This document shows, piece by piece, positions 62,399-64,000 of a stretch of DNA of 64,000 nt (position 1 is the first letter of the stretch; the number at the start of each line of letters is the position of its first letter). The notes under the pieces were generated by a model. The model was not told where the DNA came from and did not search any database. It saw only the letters and a program-made list of their open reading frames with translations. A program made the position numbers and the translations under genes. The stretch lies in NCBI GenBank assembly GCA_937927515.1, contig CALBDO010000015.1:1-64000 (forward strand). The letters run 5' to 3'. Source of the DNA: Candidatus Kapaibacterium sp. Its GTDB lineage: Bacteria; Bacteroidota; Ignavibacteria; Kapaibacteriales; UBA2268.

Positions 62399-63949
62399 AT
62401 GTTTTCAAAAATTTTATCTGCAAGTGTCCTTGGGATTAATGCTTTCATAGTTGAAATAGAGACCCATTTAGACAATGCCTTGCCAAACTTTATCATAGTA
62501 GGTCTTCCAGATTCAGCTGTGAAGGAATCGAAGGAAAGAGTTATTGCTGCAATAAAGAATAGCAATATACCCTTTCCTGCCAAGAAGATAACTATTAATC
62601 TTGCTCCTGCAGATGTGCGCAAAGAAGGAAGCGGATTCGACCTACCTATTGCACTTGGAATTCTTACTGCAATAGGATTAATTTCGAACGAAGTAACAGA
62701 AGGAATTCTTTTCCTCGGAGAGCTATCGCTCGAGGGAGTTATTCGCCCAATACACGGTGCACTTCCTATAGCATACGAAGCGAAACGCTTGGGTTTTCGA
62801 GCAGTAGCAGTTCCGGAGGGCAACGCCAACGAGGCGGCATTGGTAGACGGCATAGATGTAATACCTTTGGGCTCTCTCATTCAGACAATTAATTATTTGA
62901 ATGGAAACCAAACGATTGAACCAAGGAAAGTTGATAAACAAAAAATCTTCGAGGAAAGTCAATTTAATTACAATCTCGATTTTGCCGACGTCAAGGGTCA
63001 GCAAAATGTAAAGCGTGCAATTGAAGTTGCTGCTGCTGGTGGCCACAACATACTTATGATAGGTCCGCCTGGCTCTGGTAAAACTATGCTTGCAAAAAGA
63101 ATACCCTCGATATTGCCTCCACTAACAATCGAAGAGGCATTGGAAACCACCAAAATCCACTCTGTTGCCGGCTTATTGCAAAGCAACGAATCTCTTGTTA
63201 CGATTCGCCCATTCCGAGCTCCACACCACACAATCAGCGACGCTGCACTGGTTGGAGGTGGAATAAATAAAATCAAGCCCGGGGAAATTTCGCTTGCTCA
63301 TCACGGTGTTCTCTTCCTCGATGAACTACCCGAATTCGCTAGGAATGTCCTTGAAGTTCTTCGTCAGCCACTCGAAGACAAAAAAATCTGCATTTCCCGT
63401 ACAAAGATGACAATAGAGTATCCAGCGAATTTTATGCTTGTATGTTCGATGAACCCATGTCCGTGCGGAAATTATGGAAATCCAAACCAAGAATGCACTT
63501 GCACACCAACTCAAATACAAAAATACCAGTCCAAAATCTCTGGTCCCCTTCTCGATAGGATTGATATTCACATAGAAGTTCCAGCGGTCAAATATCAAGA
63601 ACTTACCGACAAATCTATGGGGGAAAGTTCAAAAGATATCCGAGCAAGGGTAATTCACGCTCGAGAAATTCAAGCCGAAAGGTTCAAAGGTAAAAAGAAC
63701 TTATATAAAAACGCTGACATGAGCTCGAAGGATATCCGCAAGTTTTGCATACTTGATGATAAAGCACACGAAATCCTAAAAGTTGCAATGAGTAAACTTG
63801 GGCTCTCTGCACGTGCTTACGACAAAATACTGAAAGTCAGCCGTACGATAGCCGACCTGGACAATTCCGAAATTATAAAGCCACATCACATTAGTGAGGC
63901 AATTCAATATCGTAGTCTCGACCGTAATTTCTGGCGTGGTGGTCTATAG
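62399..63949 (+). CDS. comM: YifB/ComM family Mg-chelatase-like AAA+ helicase
   Basis: 516 residues. The N-terminal Lon-protease-like fold (residues 1-170) has the typical FSKILSASVLGINAFIVEIE start and the FIIVGLPDSAVKES segment. The AAA+ module carries Walker A IGPPGSGKT near residue 220, Walker B LFLDELPEF near residue 304, and the family-specific Cys cluster with NPCPCGNYGNPNQECTCTP near residue 352. The C-terminal Mg-chelatase helical part follows with RAYDKILKVSRTIADL. ComM helicases aid branch migration during DNA uptake and integration. The whole gene lies in the window, immediately after the CBS-domain gene. Confidence 0.94.
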   Translation: MFSKILSASVLGINAFIVEIETHLDNALPNFIIVGLPDSAVKESKERVIAAIKNSNIPFPAKKITINLAPADVRKEGSGFDLPIALGILTAIGLISNEVTEGILFLGELSLEGVIRPIHGALPIAYEAKRLGFRAVAVPEGNANEAALVDGIDVIPLGSLIQTINYLNGNQTIEPRKVDKQKIFEESQFNYNLDFADVKGQQNVKRAIEVAAAGGHNILMIGPPGSGKTMLAKRIPSILPPLTIEEALETTKIHSVAGLLQSNESLVTIRPFRAPHHTISDAALVGGGINKIKPGEISLAHHGVLFLDELPEFARNVLEVLRQPLEDKKICISRTKMTIEYPANFMLVCSMNPCPCGNYGNPNQECTCTPTQIQKYQSKISGPLLDRIDIHIEVPAVKYQELTDKSMGESSKDIRARVIHAREIQAERFKGKKNLYKNADMSSKDIRKFCILDDKAHEILKVAMSKLGLSARAYDKILKVSRTIADLDNSEIIKPHHISEAIQYRSLDRNFWRGGL

Positions 63950-64000
63950 AGCTTGCTTGGGGTTCATCTTTTACTCACCTCTAAAATTTGGCTTTCGCTT

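Noticed and set aside
1-64000. CRISPR array, prophage or defence island
   Set aside because: No evenly spaced direct repeats, no phage structural genes and no Cas, restriction-modification or toxin-antitoxin proteins were recognised.

Overview
The window is an AT-rich bacterial chromosome segment with about 54 protein genes, three tRNA genes and short intergenic gaps. It reads as a member of the Bacteroidota/Chlorobi superphylum, most likely an Ignavibacteria- or Kapabacteria-like lineage. The evidence is a type IX secretion (T9SS) C-terminal sorting domain at the left edge, Bat (aerotolerance) genes, a fused 2-oxoacid dehydrogenase E1, a tricorn-like S41 peptidase, many exported proteins whose predicted mature end is Gln, and a recurrent TAATTTTG motif at promoter distance that fits the Bacteroidota -7 consensus TAnnTTTG. 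The short IspG (356 residues) is not the long insert-bearing form usual in Bacteroidetes and Chlorobi. I infer the lineage; no rRNA is present to confirm it.

Layout. 0-5 kb: end of a T9SS-sorted protein, a radical SAM enzyme with a second Cys cluster, a secreted Cys-rich protein, ispG and a rhomboid protease. 5-9 kb: an M20 dipeptidase and an OPT peptide transporter, which together form a peptide-use unit. 8.8-12.6 kb: exported acid phosphatase, dihydroorotate dehydrogenase-like protein, gcvH, an HMA-like exported protein, folB-folK. 13-16.7 kb: an IS1-like transposase homologue that appears to lack catalytic Asp residues, two tRNA-Arg genes, recX-recA, mntP. 16.7-22.6 kb: a tightly packed run of an exported coiled-coil protein, a Cys/Met-metabolism PLP enzyme and a LolD-like ATPase, then a glycosyltransferase and a four-S1-domain protein. 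22.7-30.4 kb (minus strand): batE-batD, tRNA-Val, a tricorn-like protease and a leucine-rich-repeat protein.

30.5-35.7 kb: an exported OmpA-like protein, a methyltransferase, a lipoprotein glutaminyl cyclase and an amino-acid ABC system with fused binding protein and permease. 36-40.7 kb: moxR, DUF58, a BatD/DUF4381-like protein, batA and pth. 40.9-42.7 kb: an ECF sigma factor, membrane anti-sigma-like protein and Spy-like protein triad. 42.8-48 kb: a membrane glycosyltransferase, then a TauE/SafE permease, an outer-membrane porin and a YeeE/YedE permease, suggesting sulfur-oxyanion traffic. 48-57.7 kb: a phosphatase, fused E1 alpha/beta, uvrA, serS with a second DUF58 gene, and a P5C dehydrogenase. 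57.8-64 kb: an outer-membrane barrel, a lipoprotein, glgA, a CBS-domain protein and comM.

The most notable observations are the intact but apparently catalytically dead IS1-like gene with its own promoter-like element beside paired tRNA-Arg genes; the link between the glutaminyl cyclase and at least six exported proteins with Gln at the predicted +1 position; Bat/MoxR components spread over three loci; the porin plus sulfur-permease cluster; and a radical SAM enzyme facing an exported protein with ten Cys in its last 61 residues. No CRISPR array, prophage or complete insertion sequence was found. Most of the window is housekeeping and metabolic content.
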